From: Gallionella sp.
GTDB lineage: Bacteria; Pseudomonadota; Gammaproteobacteria; Burkholderiales; Gallionellaceae
Reading direction: 5' to 3'
DNA length: 64,000 nucleotides
NCBI GenBank assembly: GCA_030682375.1
Contig: JAUXOL010000013.1
Location: 124,001 to 188,000 of the forward strand
The translations under genes and the position numbers were made by a program. Below the pieces are notes generated by a model. The model saw only the letters and a program-made list of their open reading frames with translations. It was not told the DNA's origin and searched no databases. Shown here one piece after another: positions 37,885 to 48,100 of this stretch (the first letter of the stretch is position 1; the number at the start of each line of letters is the position of its first letter).

Positions 37885-40745
37885 GGCAAGTCCGCCTTTC
37901 TCTTTTTGTCGTAGTAGTTCCAGACGATGTAGGCGAGGACAATCGCGATGACCAGTATCAAAAGGCCGTTCCCCCTGGATATTTTTTCCCAGGCCGGATC
38001 GCAGAACAGCAGGGCAAAAGTGAGCAGCAGGAAAGGGGCAACCACCCCGGCGAGGAAATACAGGAAATGTTTATTGAACAGATTCCGCCAGTCGCACGCG
38101 AGCACATACAGAGGAATACTCACCAGCAAGATCAGCAAAAAAATATCCCAAGTGATCCTGAACGCCCATCTGTTCGGACAGACGTATTGGCAGACGACCG
38201 GCTTCGCCGCATTCTCGCCATTGGCGGAATTCAGGAAGTTGTCGTGCAGTACATCGCTGGCGAGGTTGGACGAATCCGCCGTCGGATCGACTCCCGATAT
38301 AACGGGTTGGGTCCAAAAACCGATGCCGCCGAAACTGTCTTTTGCATAAATCACGTCGTCCAGCAGTTGGCTTTCGTTGCGGCCGTCGTAGGTGAGCACC
38401 ATCGCGACGTTGCGCAGCAGCTTCATCCTGTCCTTGCCGTGCAGGCCGTTCTCGATATTCAGCCGCAGCATTTTCTTGTCGTAGGTGGTCGGCTCCTGCA
38501 ACAACACCAGAAAGAGCGCATCCAGCGTCTTGTCGCTTCCCTCGACGTTGTCCACCAGCGAGAGCAAGCGGGGATAGTCGTAGACTCCCTTGCCCAGTTC
38601 CGCACTGCGGAACATGATGTTCACGGAATACTTGCGCCCCTGCGATTTCAACTTGTCGCGCAGAGCACGGATGAATCCGTCGTATGCATCGACCGCATCC
38701 GCATCCTGCGGATACCCCGAGAAATACAGGGTGATGCCATCGCCCATCACCGGCGCCGGAGACGTGCCCAGGGCGAGGTAGGGCTTTACCTTGGAGAAGG
38801 TGTCGGTCAACGGCGTATCGACCAGCGCGACGATATTCGCGGCCAGGTTCTCGAAGAGCGCCGCCTTTTCTTCGCTGCTGGACTGCTCCCACCCTCTCCA
38901 GTCGCTCCGATAGATGACCAGATCCACCTTCGCGCCGTAGGTTCTGGCCTCCCGGATGAACCCGGCATCCAGCCCGGTCCAGCGCGATGCGTTGGGTATG
39001 TTGCCCTTGTCGTCGAAAGTCAGTCCGTAATAACCGATGCGGGTTTGCACGCTGAAATCGATGGCCTGCTTGTCGCCCGCCATCCAGTAGGGATAGAACC
39101 CGTAGATTTCCCCGGCCAGGTTGCTGTGCACGCAGTTGCACGACTTCCCGTCCCACAGGATATTCTTCGTCTTGTCGAACGGATGCGTCTTCCGGGCTTG
39201 CTCGACCACTACCGGACGATATTGCTCGTACGACTCGCTTAGTTGCGCAAACAATCCGTCAATTGCGGTTTCCAGCGTCTTGGCATTGTCGAACTTTTGT
39301 CCCTGCAACGTGCCCAGCAAGCCCAGGATAGCCGGGTGCAATTTCGCGGCCTTCAGTTCTTCCAGCAGCAACTCATCCATCTTGTTGGCGGCACGGCTAT
39401 CGATCACGCCGAATATTTTTTTCCGGAGCATATTATTCGAGCCGACCATGGAGACCCTGCCCCTGCTCGCAAACCAGAACAGTTCGGGATCCGGGTAATC
39501 CACATCCTGCATGTCATCCAGCAATGCCAGATAAATCTCCGGAACGGTGGAGTCCTTTATCTTCTTGTCGATCGCCTGCGCACGCACCTTGTCGAACGAA
39601 TAAACGCCTACCTCTTCGGCATGGGCAAGGATGAGAGAGCGGGACTTGTCGATCTGGTCTGCCACATCCTTCAGCACCGTCTCCATCGCCCAGGCCAGCG
39701 CCTTGTCGTCCTTGAATCTCACGCCCAGCAGTTTCCGCAACCGCTCCAGAATGACGACGGCCAGCATATCGTCCTTCTGCGCCTCGGCGAATTTCGCCAG
39801 CGAGCCTTCGCTCAGGCTTGCACCGGCTGGCGAAATTCCCGCCAGCGTGATGAGCAGCGGCTTGAATGCCATCGTTCGCTCGACTAGTTTTTCCAACTCC
39901 GCATCCACAGCCTCGTCCAGCGTGTCGCCGGGGTAATTCAAATCCTTCAGGCCCTGCATCGCCAGCAGGATATATTCGGGGACGTTCTCCACCTTGAGTT
40001 CGTCGAATGATTTGGCGCTGATCCTGTAGCTGGTTTGCTGCTCCGCAAATCTCTCGGCCAGTTGCACGTACTCGAAAGAATCGGCCACTCCCTTCAGCTC
40101 CGCCCCGGCGGCCGCCTCGAATGCGTCCTGATCCTCATAGTTCGCATCCAGCAACTTTGCCATCGACTTGGCGACGCCTTCCCGCGATCTCAGCTGTTCG
40201 ATGTCGTCCTTGGTCAACATGTAGCTAGGCGGCGTATCGTCGCCGCTGCCGACCAGCGCCTGCGAAGCCCGGCGCGTCCGGTAGCGCTCCAGCACGGCAA
40301 TCACTTCCACCGAATCGCCGCCTTGCCTGACCCTGGCGATCTCCGACGCATCTTTCTGTTTATCCGCCCATTTCTGGAAGCCTTTGCTCGCAAGCGTTAG
40401 CGACCAATCCGGATATGCGCCGTAGATGGCCGCGTGATTACGCAACATGATCAGCAAGTCGTCGTTCAACGCGAATTTAGCCTTGCCACAGAATCGCAAC
40501 AATTCCGACCGGGTTTTCGATCCCAGCAGGCCATCCACGCCGCCCGTGTCGAAACCGAGGACGAGCAGCTGTCGCTGCGCGTCCGAGACGGTTTTCTTGA
40601 TCGGCTTCTTGGCGGCCTCCTTCGTCAGCATCTGGCTGCAATCCGGTCCTTCCGCCATAACCGGCAGAGCGATGCACGCCATCAGCGCCACGGCGACAAA
40701 CCGGCGCATGCTCTGCAACATTCTTCTTGTGTATGCACTCACCAT
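37881..40745 (-). CDS. Peptidoglycan-binding, GH18-like (degenerate) membrane protein
   Basis: 954 residues. A signal peptide follows a short lead (MRRFVAVALMACIALPVMAE, from residue 13). A peptidoglycan-binding-type motif occurs near 56-88 (QRQLLVLGFDTGGVDGLLGS). A long helical region spans about 100-530. From residue about 545 a GH18-like barrel is suggested by GEIYGFYPYW, a strand-4 segment DGITLYFSGYP at 669, and FGGIGFWTQP. The catalytic GH18 pattern DGxDxDxE reads DGITLYFS, so the acid Glu is Ser. Three membrane helices end the protein (about 870-950). It follows the AAA+ gene by nine bases. It may anchor or release particles at the envelope; start at 40745 or 40709. Confidence 0.65.
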   Translation of the reverse strand: MVSAYTRRMLQSMRRFVAVALMACIALPVMAEGPDCSQMLTKEAAKKPIKKTVSDAQRQLLVLGFDTGGVDGLLGSKTRSELLRFCGKAKFALNDDLLIMLRNHAAIYGAYPDWSLTLASKGFQKWADKQKDASEIARVRQGGDSVEVIAVLERYRTRRASQALVGSGDDTPPSYMLTKDDIEQLRSREGVAKSMAKLLDANYEDQDAFEAAAGAELKGVADSFEYVQLAERFAEQQTSYRISAKSFDELKVENVPEYILLAMQGLKDLNYPGDTLDEAVDAELEKLVERTMAFKPLLITLAGISPAGASLSEGSLAKFAEAQKDDMLAVVILERLRKLLGVRFKDDKALAWAMETVLKDVADQIDKSRSLILAHAEEVGVYSFDKVRAQAIDKKIKDSTVPEIYLALLDDMQDVDYPDPELFWFASRGRVSMVGSNNMLRKKIFGVIDSRAANKMDELLLEELKAAKLHPAILGLLGTLQGQKFDNAKTLETAIDGLFAQLSESYEQYRPVVVEQARKTHPFDKTKNILWDGKSCNCVHSNLAGEIYGFYPYWMAGDKQAIDFSVQTRIGYYGLTFDDKGNIPNASRWTGLDAGFIREARTYGAKVDLVIYRSDWRGWEQSSSEEKAALFENLAANIVALVDTPLTDTFSKVKPYLALGTSPAPVMGDGITLYFSGYPQDADAVDAYDGFIRALRDKLKSQGRKYSVNIMFRSAELGKGVYDYPRLLSLVDNVEGSDKTLDALFLVLLQEPTTYDKKMLRLNIENGLHGKDRMKLLRNVAMVLTYDGRNESQLLDDVIYAKDSFGGIGFWTQPVISGVDPTADSSNLASDVLHDNFLNSANGENAAKPVVCQYVCPNRWAFRITWDIFLLILLVSIPLYVLACDWRNLFNKHFLYFLAGVVAPFLLLTFALLFCDPAWEKISRGNGLLILVIAIVLAYIVWNYYDKKRKADLP

Positions 40746-40754
40746 AACCGTTAC

Positions 40755-42140
40755 CTAAATGGTCTTCCCTTCCTTGATGAGTTCCTTCGCGATCCCCTTC
40801 ACCAGGTCGTCGTGAGAAATTGCGTCCCTGCCCATGTGCAGCGCGCGGATCGCGCCGTAGCGCACCACGTTGGCGATGGCCCCGCCCGCGAGCACATAAT
40901 CTTCGGCCAGCTTTTCCAGATCGACGCTGTCCTCCAGACGGCACTTGCCCTTGAAGTAGCCTTGCCACAGCAGCAGCCTGTGCTCGGCATCCGGCAGCGA
41001 AAAGTAGATCGACGTCTGAAAGCGCCGCGAAAATGCCTCGTCGATATTGGCCTTCAGGTTGGTCGCCAGGATCACCACACCGGGGAAGTCCTCGACGCGC
41101 TGCAACAGGTAAGAGACTTCCTGATTCGCGTAGCGGTCGTTCGAACTGGAGGTCTGCGTGCGTTTGCCGAACAACGCATCGGCCTCGTCGAAGAACAGTA
41201 TCCAGTTCTTGCTCTTCGCCTGATCGAAGATATTGGCGAGATTTTTTTCGGTTTCGCCGATGTATTTCGAGACCACCATCGAAAGGTCGATGCGGTACAC
41301 GTCGAGCCCGGCGTTCGCGCCGATCAGCGTGGCGGTCAGTGTCTTGCCCGTACCCGGCGGACCGTAAAACAGGCAACGGTAGCCCGGCTTGACCGTACGC
41401 TCCAACCCCCAGTCTTCCATGATGGTCTTCGAATGCCGGAGCCAGGCGTTGATGTTCTCCACCTCCTCCAGCACGTCGTGGGTCAGCACCAGGTCGTCCC
41501 AGTTCAGCTTCGTCGTAATCCGCTTCGCCGGGAAGTTCATGCTGTAATCTGGCTTGAGATCCTGTCCCGTGGTGAACCGGTTCAGGTATTCGTTCGACAG
41601 CTTCAACACGCCGTTGAACAAGGGCTCGCCGCTCGCCCGATGTTCGATCTCGACAATGCCCTTCGCGGCGAGGATATGATCGTCGTCCAGCATGCCGATG
41701 AAATCGAAGCGCCCCGCCAGATCATTGCCGTGCAGGATGAAAGACGCCGTCTCGCAAGTGGGCAGGAAGCCGCCGTGCACTTGCCCCTTGACGCCGCCGA
41801 ACTCGGTGAATGCGCGCTCGAAATTCTTGTTGCTGACAAAAAAGGTGTCGAGCGCCTGCGGACGGATGTGCGGGATCAGCGCGAGCATCAGCACGATGCG
41901 CTCGTCGAATCCCATCCCGCACTCATTGACCAGGCGCGCATATTCCGATTCGTCGTCGCGCAGCTCCGGGGGCTGATGTTCGCGAATGTCTTTGCAATCG
42001 GATTCCTGCCCGAAATGCAGGCCGAATCGTGTCTCGACGACCCGGGTGAACCAGTCGATCTCGGCAGCCAGCGTTGCGGCATTCGCCTGACTCATAGGCA
42101 AGGGATCAGTCCGTCCGGAAATTTCCAATCGCTGCAGCAT
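40755..42140 (-). CDS. eCIS AAA+ ATPase (Afp15/Pvc15 type)
   Basis: 461 residues from ATG 42140, which overlaps the tape-measure stop (TGATG). The N-terminal 200 residues are the substrate-specific part found in eCIS ATPases. The AAA+ module has Walker A GPPGTGKT at 260-267, Walker B ILFFDEADALF at 314-324, a sensor-1 ILATN, and a sensor-2 arginine region near the C-terminus (GGAIANVVRYGA). Afp15-type ATPases are needed for particle assembly. It is distinct from the ClpV disassembly ATPase of type VI systems, which has two AAA modules. A longer upstream frame was rejected since it lies within the tape-measure gene. Confidence 0.9.
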   Translation of the reverse strand: MLQRLEISGRTDPLPMSQANAATLAAEIDWFTRVVETRFGLHFGQESDCKDIREHQPPELRDDESEYARLVNECGMGFDERIVLMLALIPHIRPQALDTFFVSNKNFERAFTEFGGVKGQVHGGFLPTCETASFILHGNDLAGRFDFIGMLDDDHILAAKGIVEIEHRASGEPLFNGVLKLSNEYLNRFTTGQDLKPDYSMNFPAKRITTKLNWDDLVLTHDVLEEVENINAWLRHSKTIMEDWGLERTVKPGYRCLFYGPPGTGKTLTATLIGANAGLDVYRIDLSMVVSKYIGETEKNLANIFDQAKSKNWILFFDEADALFGKRTQTSSSNDRYANQEVSYLLQRVEDFPGVVILATNLKANIDEAFSRRFQTSIYFSLPDAEHRLLLWQGYFKGKCRLEDSVDLEKLAEDYVLAGGAIANVVRYGAIRALHMGRDAISHDDLVKGIAKELIKEGKTI

Positions 42141-45100
42141 CAGCGCCACTCCACATAAATAGGTCGTCTCATCCACGGATGCTTGATGAGCGCAAAACTC
42201 CAGGGCAGCCGGTCGAGCAGCACATCGATGCCCTTGGTCTCCACCTTGAGATGCCAGTTGTCTTCCTTCAACTGCAATCGTCCGCTGCGTTGCAGGAACG
42301 ACTCGCGCAGCCCCTGTACGGAGGTATTGCCCAGGCTCGTCCAGTTCCGGATGATCCCGTTCAGCATGCCCTCGATAGCCTCCCGCTCCCGCTGAAGCAA
42401 TTCGATCTCCCTGACGATGGGAACCCCGGTGGAAACCCCGCACAACAGCTTGTTCAGCGACAACAGGAATTCCGGCGAGTCGCAGCTCTCGTTGACCATG
42501 AACTGGAGCAGGTGGATCGCGCGCTCGGCGGATCGCTCGTCCCTGAATTTCGCACCTTCGGTCAGGTCCAGCATCCTGAACAACTGGGGCAGATATGGCG
42601 TGGCCAGCACCATCCCAGCATTGGCGATATAGATCTCTTCGGCGCTCTCGCTATCGTCCATAGCCCCGTGCCCATCGAATACAGACGTATGTTCAACCTG
42701 CATAGCTTTATCCCCTGTAGTCACCTGAGGCCGGACACCTTCGATCATCTGCGTGCGCTGCTCGCCGCCGGATGTCGCTCCCGGCGATGCCCTATTTTCT
42801 TCGCTGCCGACATCGGCGGACATGTGTCTCGCCATCTCTTGCGGAACTGCGCTGGCCGCCTCTTCGAGATCGATGTTCCGGCTACGGAACAGGCTCTCAA
42901 GAATGTGCCGGTAATATGCGACCTCGCTCTGCGCCTGTCCGGCGTAACGTTCGACCGAGCGCAGAAATTCGCTGTCTTGTGTGCCCGAGCTCAAACGGAT
43001 CAGCACCGTCACCATCTCCCTGGCCTCTCGCGTATCGAGCGTCCCGACATCCGCGCGCAGTTCGCCCGCTTGCACGCTTCGCTGCAGTCGCATCAGCTTC
43101 TCCGGATAGGCGCTCGCCAGCTTCTCGATCGCCGGAACCATGTCCCGACCATCGCGCGTTCCACTCAGGCGCAGCACCAACTGCCGGTACGATTCGTCGG
43201 CACGCTCTACTTCGGTTTGGCGGACGATCTGCTCTTGTGCGTGCGCATGCATGTCTTCACGTTCGGACAAAACCTTGCCCAGCCTTGCATCGGCATGAGC
43301 AACGGCTTGCAGGATCTCGTTCCGGTCTGCGCCCCGCTCGTGCAGATAGCGCATCAGGCTCTCCGCATAGTCGCGACGGTCGAAGTTGCGGGTCGCATGC
43401 AGATAGCCCAGCGTGTGTTGCCACAGAAACCGGTTATTGTTGCTGGCCTTTTGTCCCGGTTGCAGTTGCGCCACCAGTGCTTCGATGAAGCGGCTTTCTG
43501 CCGGAACGAGAACGCGCACCAGTTCCGCCAGCATGCTCTCCGGGAAGCCTTGCGCCACTCGCCCGCGCGCGCGCTCATCGCCCATCAGCTGCGCAAAGCG
43601 CTCGCACACCAGCGATGGATGATGCTGGCGCAGCTCGTCCCAATCTCCGGCCAGCTCTCCGGCATACCCGGCTGACAGTGCGGCGTCCAGCAGGGTGCGC
43701 AGGTAAGCTGCGCGCGCAGGAGCCGTAGCTTCATCCGGGGTGCGGGCAGCATCTCGCGTCTGCATGATTTCCTCGTCTCGAACTGCATCTGCACTTTGCC
43801 TTGCCGTTTGCTGCGTCGAGTCGCTACTCGATACGACCTCGTCGGCTGCCTCAGCTTCGATATCCGCGCTCTGGTTGCGGATCAGTTTTTCCAGTACGTG
43901 ACGGTAGTAGCCCTCTGCGTCTTCCGCCCGATGTTCCTGTGCTCCGATTGCCTGCAGAAGATCCTGTGCACCGGGATTCAGCCGGATCAGCGCTATCGCC
44001 AGCTGCCTGGCTACACTCATGGCGAGCGTGCCGACGTCCATTCTGATTTCTCCGCGCTGCAATTGCCGCAGCAGGTGCACATGCGTTTCCGGACTGGTCT
44101 TTTCCAGTGCATTCAGCATCTCGATAAATTCCTGCTCGCCGCCGCCAGCTCCGCTCAGGCGTTTCACCAACCGGAGATATAGTTCGTCGGCTCGAACGGA
44201 TTCTCCAGCACGATCTGCCGCGTCGGTTGCGGACATTTCCGGCAGGTCGACGAACGCTTCTTTCAACTCGGGCGAGATGCCGACGAGCGCTTGTGCCAGC
44301 GGACGTCGCGCTATCCCTTGCGCCGACATGTAACGAATCAAGCCGCGCGCATATTCCGCACGGCTTCCTCTTGGCGAGCCATGCAGGAAGGCCAGGGTGT
44401 AGTTCCAGAAGGCGACAATCTTTGCGCTTGCCGATCCGCGCAATTCCGGCAGGCCGCTCAGCGCGAACATGAAGCCGCTGTCCTGCGGCGACAGAATGTT
44501 CAGCAGCTCCACCAGCATGATTTCCGGGAAGCGTTCCGCCAGTTTCTTCTGCAGCTTGTCGTCGCCCATGCACTGCATGAATATCGCGCGAACCAGTTCG
44601 CGATGCTCGCTACGCAGTTCATCCCACTGTCCGGACAACGCGTCGGCGTCTCCGGTGGCAAAAGCATTTGCCAGAAGAGCATGCAGGCGGGCGATACGCT
44701 CCGGCGTCCGTTGCGCCTTGTTCATGGCGACTTCAAAATCCACGGTCTGGTTGCGAACCAGCTTCTCCAGGATATTCCGGTAATAGCTGCGCTCGTCTTT
44801 AGCGCTGCCGGCATATTTTTCGATCTTCCGTTGGACATCTCGATCCTGAGTCAACCCGGCGAAGAACTCGGTGAGTTTTCCGGCTTCGCTCGCGGTGAGC
44901 GGCAGCGCATCCAGTTCGAGCTCGCCTGTTTGCAGGCTGCGGTATAAACGTTCCAGCGTTTCGGGATGGACTGCGGCCAGCTCTCCGATTTCTCGAGAAA
45001 AATCCCGAGCACCATCTTCCGATCCAACCTGTCTGCTCAAACGACGCACGAGTTGCTCATATCGTTCTTCGACCTGCGCAGTCTCTGTCTGCGGCATCGG

Positions 45101-48100
45101 TTGCGATGGCCGAGCGATCATGGCGTCCTGCCCAGGCAGAGACTGCGCCAATGCCGAATCGATGGCCGCCGCGGCTTGCAAAAAGTCGCTTCCATCCACA
45201 CCCTGCGCCGCCATGCGATTCATCAGGTCCCTCGCATAATCGGTTCGTCTGAAGCCGCGCGCGCCAAACGCATGAATATGGAACAGAGCATGTTCCCGTA
45301 CGGTACGGCGAACCGCTTCCGCCTTCTCCGTGCCGACCTGCAACCCGAGTTGTCTTTCCAGACTCTCGATGAATCCGCCTGCCAGCGGAGCCAGCACGCG
45401 GATCAACTCGAACAGCATCGCCTCCGGGAAACGCTGCACCAGCTTCTTCCTGAGGACGTCGTCTCCCATCCTGAGATTGAAGACTTCCCGCACCAGATTG
45501 CCGTAATTGAAACGCAGGTCGTTCCACACTCCCGAGATCTCTCCGGCATCGCCCTGCACCAGGGCAGACTCGAAACGGTTACGCAACGCGCCGATGCCGG
45601 AGACAGCCTTTTCATCCGCTCCGGCCCGAACCGGATGACCTTCTTCTCCAGTCGCTTCGTTTGGCAATGCGGCCATGGCTTCTTCGATATCCAGCACTCT
45701 GCTGCGAATCAGCATCTCCAAAATAGTCTGGTAATAACGCCGCTCGTCTCTCGCCTTCCCTGCATGCGCTTCGATCTCGCGCCGGATATCCTCGCCCATG
45801 CCCCCGTGGTTCGCAGCGATGAAGGCGGCAATGAGCAGCCGAGCTTCCCTCGCGGTCAGGACCGTAACGTCCAGCGCGGCTTCGCCCAATTGCAATTGCC
45901 GATAGAACTCCCTGACGGCTTCGGGTTCGCCGTCGGCGAGTGCGCTGATTTCCCGCACCGATGCCCGCAAGCGGTCGCTATCGATCAGGCGATGCGGGTC
46001 GCTCGGGCGATGCCGCTCGATCGACTCGCCGTCCCGCATCGTCCCCGCCGACATGTCTTCCGCATCATGGCGAACGTCCGTCGGCACCGAACCGATTCCG
46101 CGCTCCGGCCCGGATATGGCGGTACCCCAAGCCGGAGCGATGCGCGCGATGGCCTGCAGCAGGTCAGTCCGGGATTGGCCTAGTTCCACGAGGCGATGCA
46201 CGAGACCTTCAGCATATTCCGGCCATACATATTCCCGCAGTCCGGATGAGTGGAGATACGACAGGGTGTATTCCCAGAACGGAATGTTCTTTGCATCCGG
46301 TGTTCCGCTCGCACGCAACTCGGGCTGCGTCGCCAGCGTTCCGATGTCCCGGCCGGCCGATGGAGCGAGCGCGCACACCAGTTCCTGCAGCATGGATTCC
46401 GGAAAGCCGTTTGCCAGTCTGGATCGCATGCGTTCATCGCCAAGCCGACGCATGAAAACCTGGCGCAGCATATCCGCATGACCGGAAAGCAGCCCGCCCC
46501 ATATACCCTCCACGCTCTCCGCGCGCCCCAGCGCCAACGCTTCCCCCAACCGGATGCGCAACAGCTCGACGGTTTCCAATGCAGATTCGGCATTGACCGT
46601 CTCGTCATCAGCGGGGGCGATGCTGTTGCCCGCGGCCATTCCGGAATCATCCTGAACGTCAGGCTGCCGATCCCAATGAACAGGCGAACGCACCGCATCT
46701 TCGAGATCTATGGTCCGGTTATGGATCAGGCTCTCCAGAATGTGCAGGTAATAACCCGTCCCGCTCTTCGCCCGCCCGGCGTAGCGCTCGATTGCACGCA
46801 GAAAGTCGCTATCCCTCGCTCCAGAATTCAGCCTGACCAGCGACCTCACCAGCTGTCTGGCTTCGCGCACAGCTAGCGTCCCGACATCCGCACGCAGCTC
46901 GCCCGCTTGCAGTCGCCGCTGCAGAAGTGCCAGCGTTTCGGGATATGCGCTCGCCAGCTCCTTGATCGTCTTGACCATATCCCGTTCGCCGCCGCTCTCA
47001 CCGCTCAGACGCAGCACCAGCTGCCGGTATAGTTCGTCGGCACGCTCGGCCTCGGCGGTGCTGGCACTCTGCTGCTGCAGATCTGCGCGCATGCCTTGTC
47101 GTTCGGACAGCACCTTGCCCAGCTCCGCATCGGCATGGGCAAGCGCTTGCAGAATCTCGTGCGGACTGATGCCCTGAGCCCCCAGGTAATGCAGCAGATT
47201 CTCCGCATAGTCGCGCCGATCAAAAGCAGGGGTCGCATGCAGATAGCCCAGCGTGTACTTCCACAGCAGGGCGCTTCGAACGCCGGCGATTCCTGTCGAT
47301 CCAGAACGCAGTTGCGCCGCCAGTGTTTCGATAAAGCGACTTTCAGCCGGAACCAGGATGCGCGCCAGCTCCGCCAGCATGCTAGCCGGGAAGCCTTGCG
47401 CCACTCGCCCCCGTGCGCCCTCATCGCCCAACAAACGCACGAAACACTCGCGCACCAGCGCGGGATGATCCCGACGCAGTTCGTCCCAGACACTGACCAA
47501 TTCTGCGGCGCTTCCCCCGGTCAGTGCGCCGTCCAGCACGCGGCGCAGCCGAGCGATGCGCGCCTTCGCCGCGTCCATTTCCTGGGGCGCATCACCAGTG
47601 GGAGGCATCGTCTGCCGCACCACTTCGTTACCCGGCGAAGATTCATCGGCTGCGGCCTCGAGATCGACGACTTCGTTACGAATCAGCCTATCCAGGATGT
47701 GGCGGTAGTAGCGTAGCGGGTCTCGCGCCCGTTGCGCCTGTGCGGCGACAGCTCGCAGAAGGTCGCTCTCCTTCGCGTCCGTATTCAGCCGGATCATCGA
47801 CACCGCCAACTTCCGGGCTTCGGTTGCATCCAGCCTTCCGGCATCGGCGTGCAATTCGCCGGATTGCAGTTGCCGCAGCAAGTGCGCCAGCGTTTCCGGA
47901 TAGACGTTCGCGAGCTCTTCTACCAGCGCAGCTAATTCTGGCTCTCCGCTCGCACCGCTCAATCGATGTATCACGCGTCGATACAACTCGGCGGCGCGTT
48001 CGGGCTCTCCCGCCGACGGCTCCGTGTCGGTTGCGGATACCTCCGGCAGGCAGGAAAGCACTTCTTTCAACTCGGGCGCGACGCCAACGAGCGCTTGCAC

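Noticed and set aside
42141-42443. Upstream extension of the AAA+ frame
   Set aside because: It lies within the conserved C-terminus of the tape-measure gene. The ATG at 42140 in TGATG is the expected coupled start.
42179-43675. Long plus-strand open frame opposite the tape-measure gene
   Set aside because: It is a mirror of a high-GC repeat-rich gene. The minus-strand frame has conserved family ends and the mirror has no recognisable motif or ribosome binding site.
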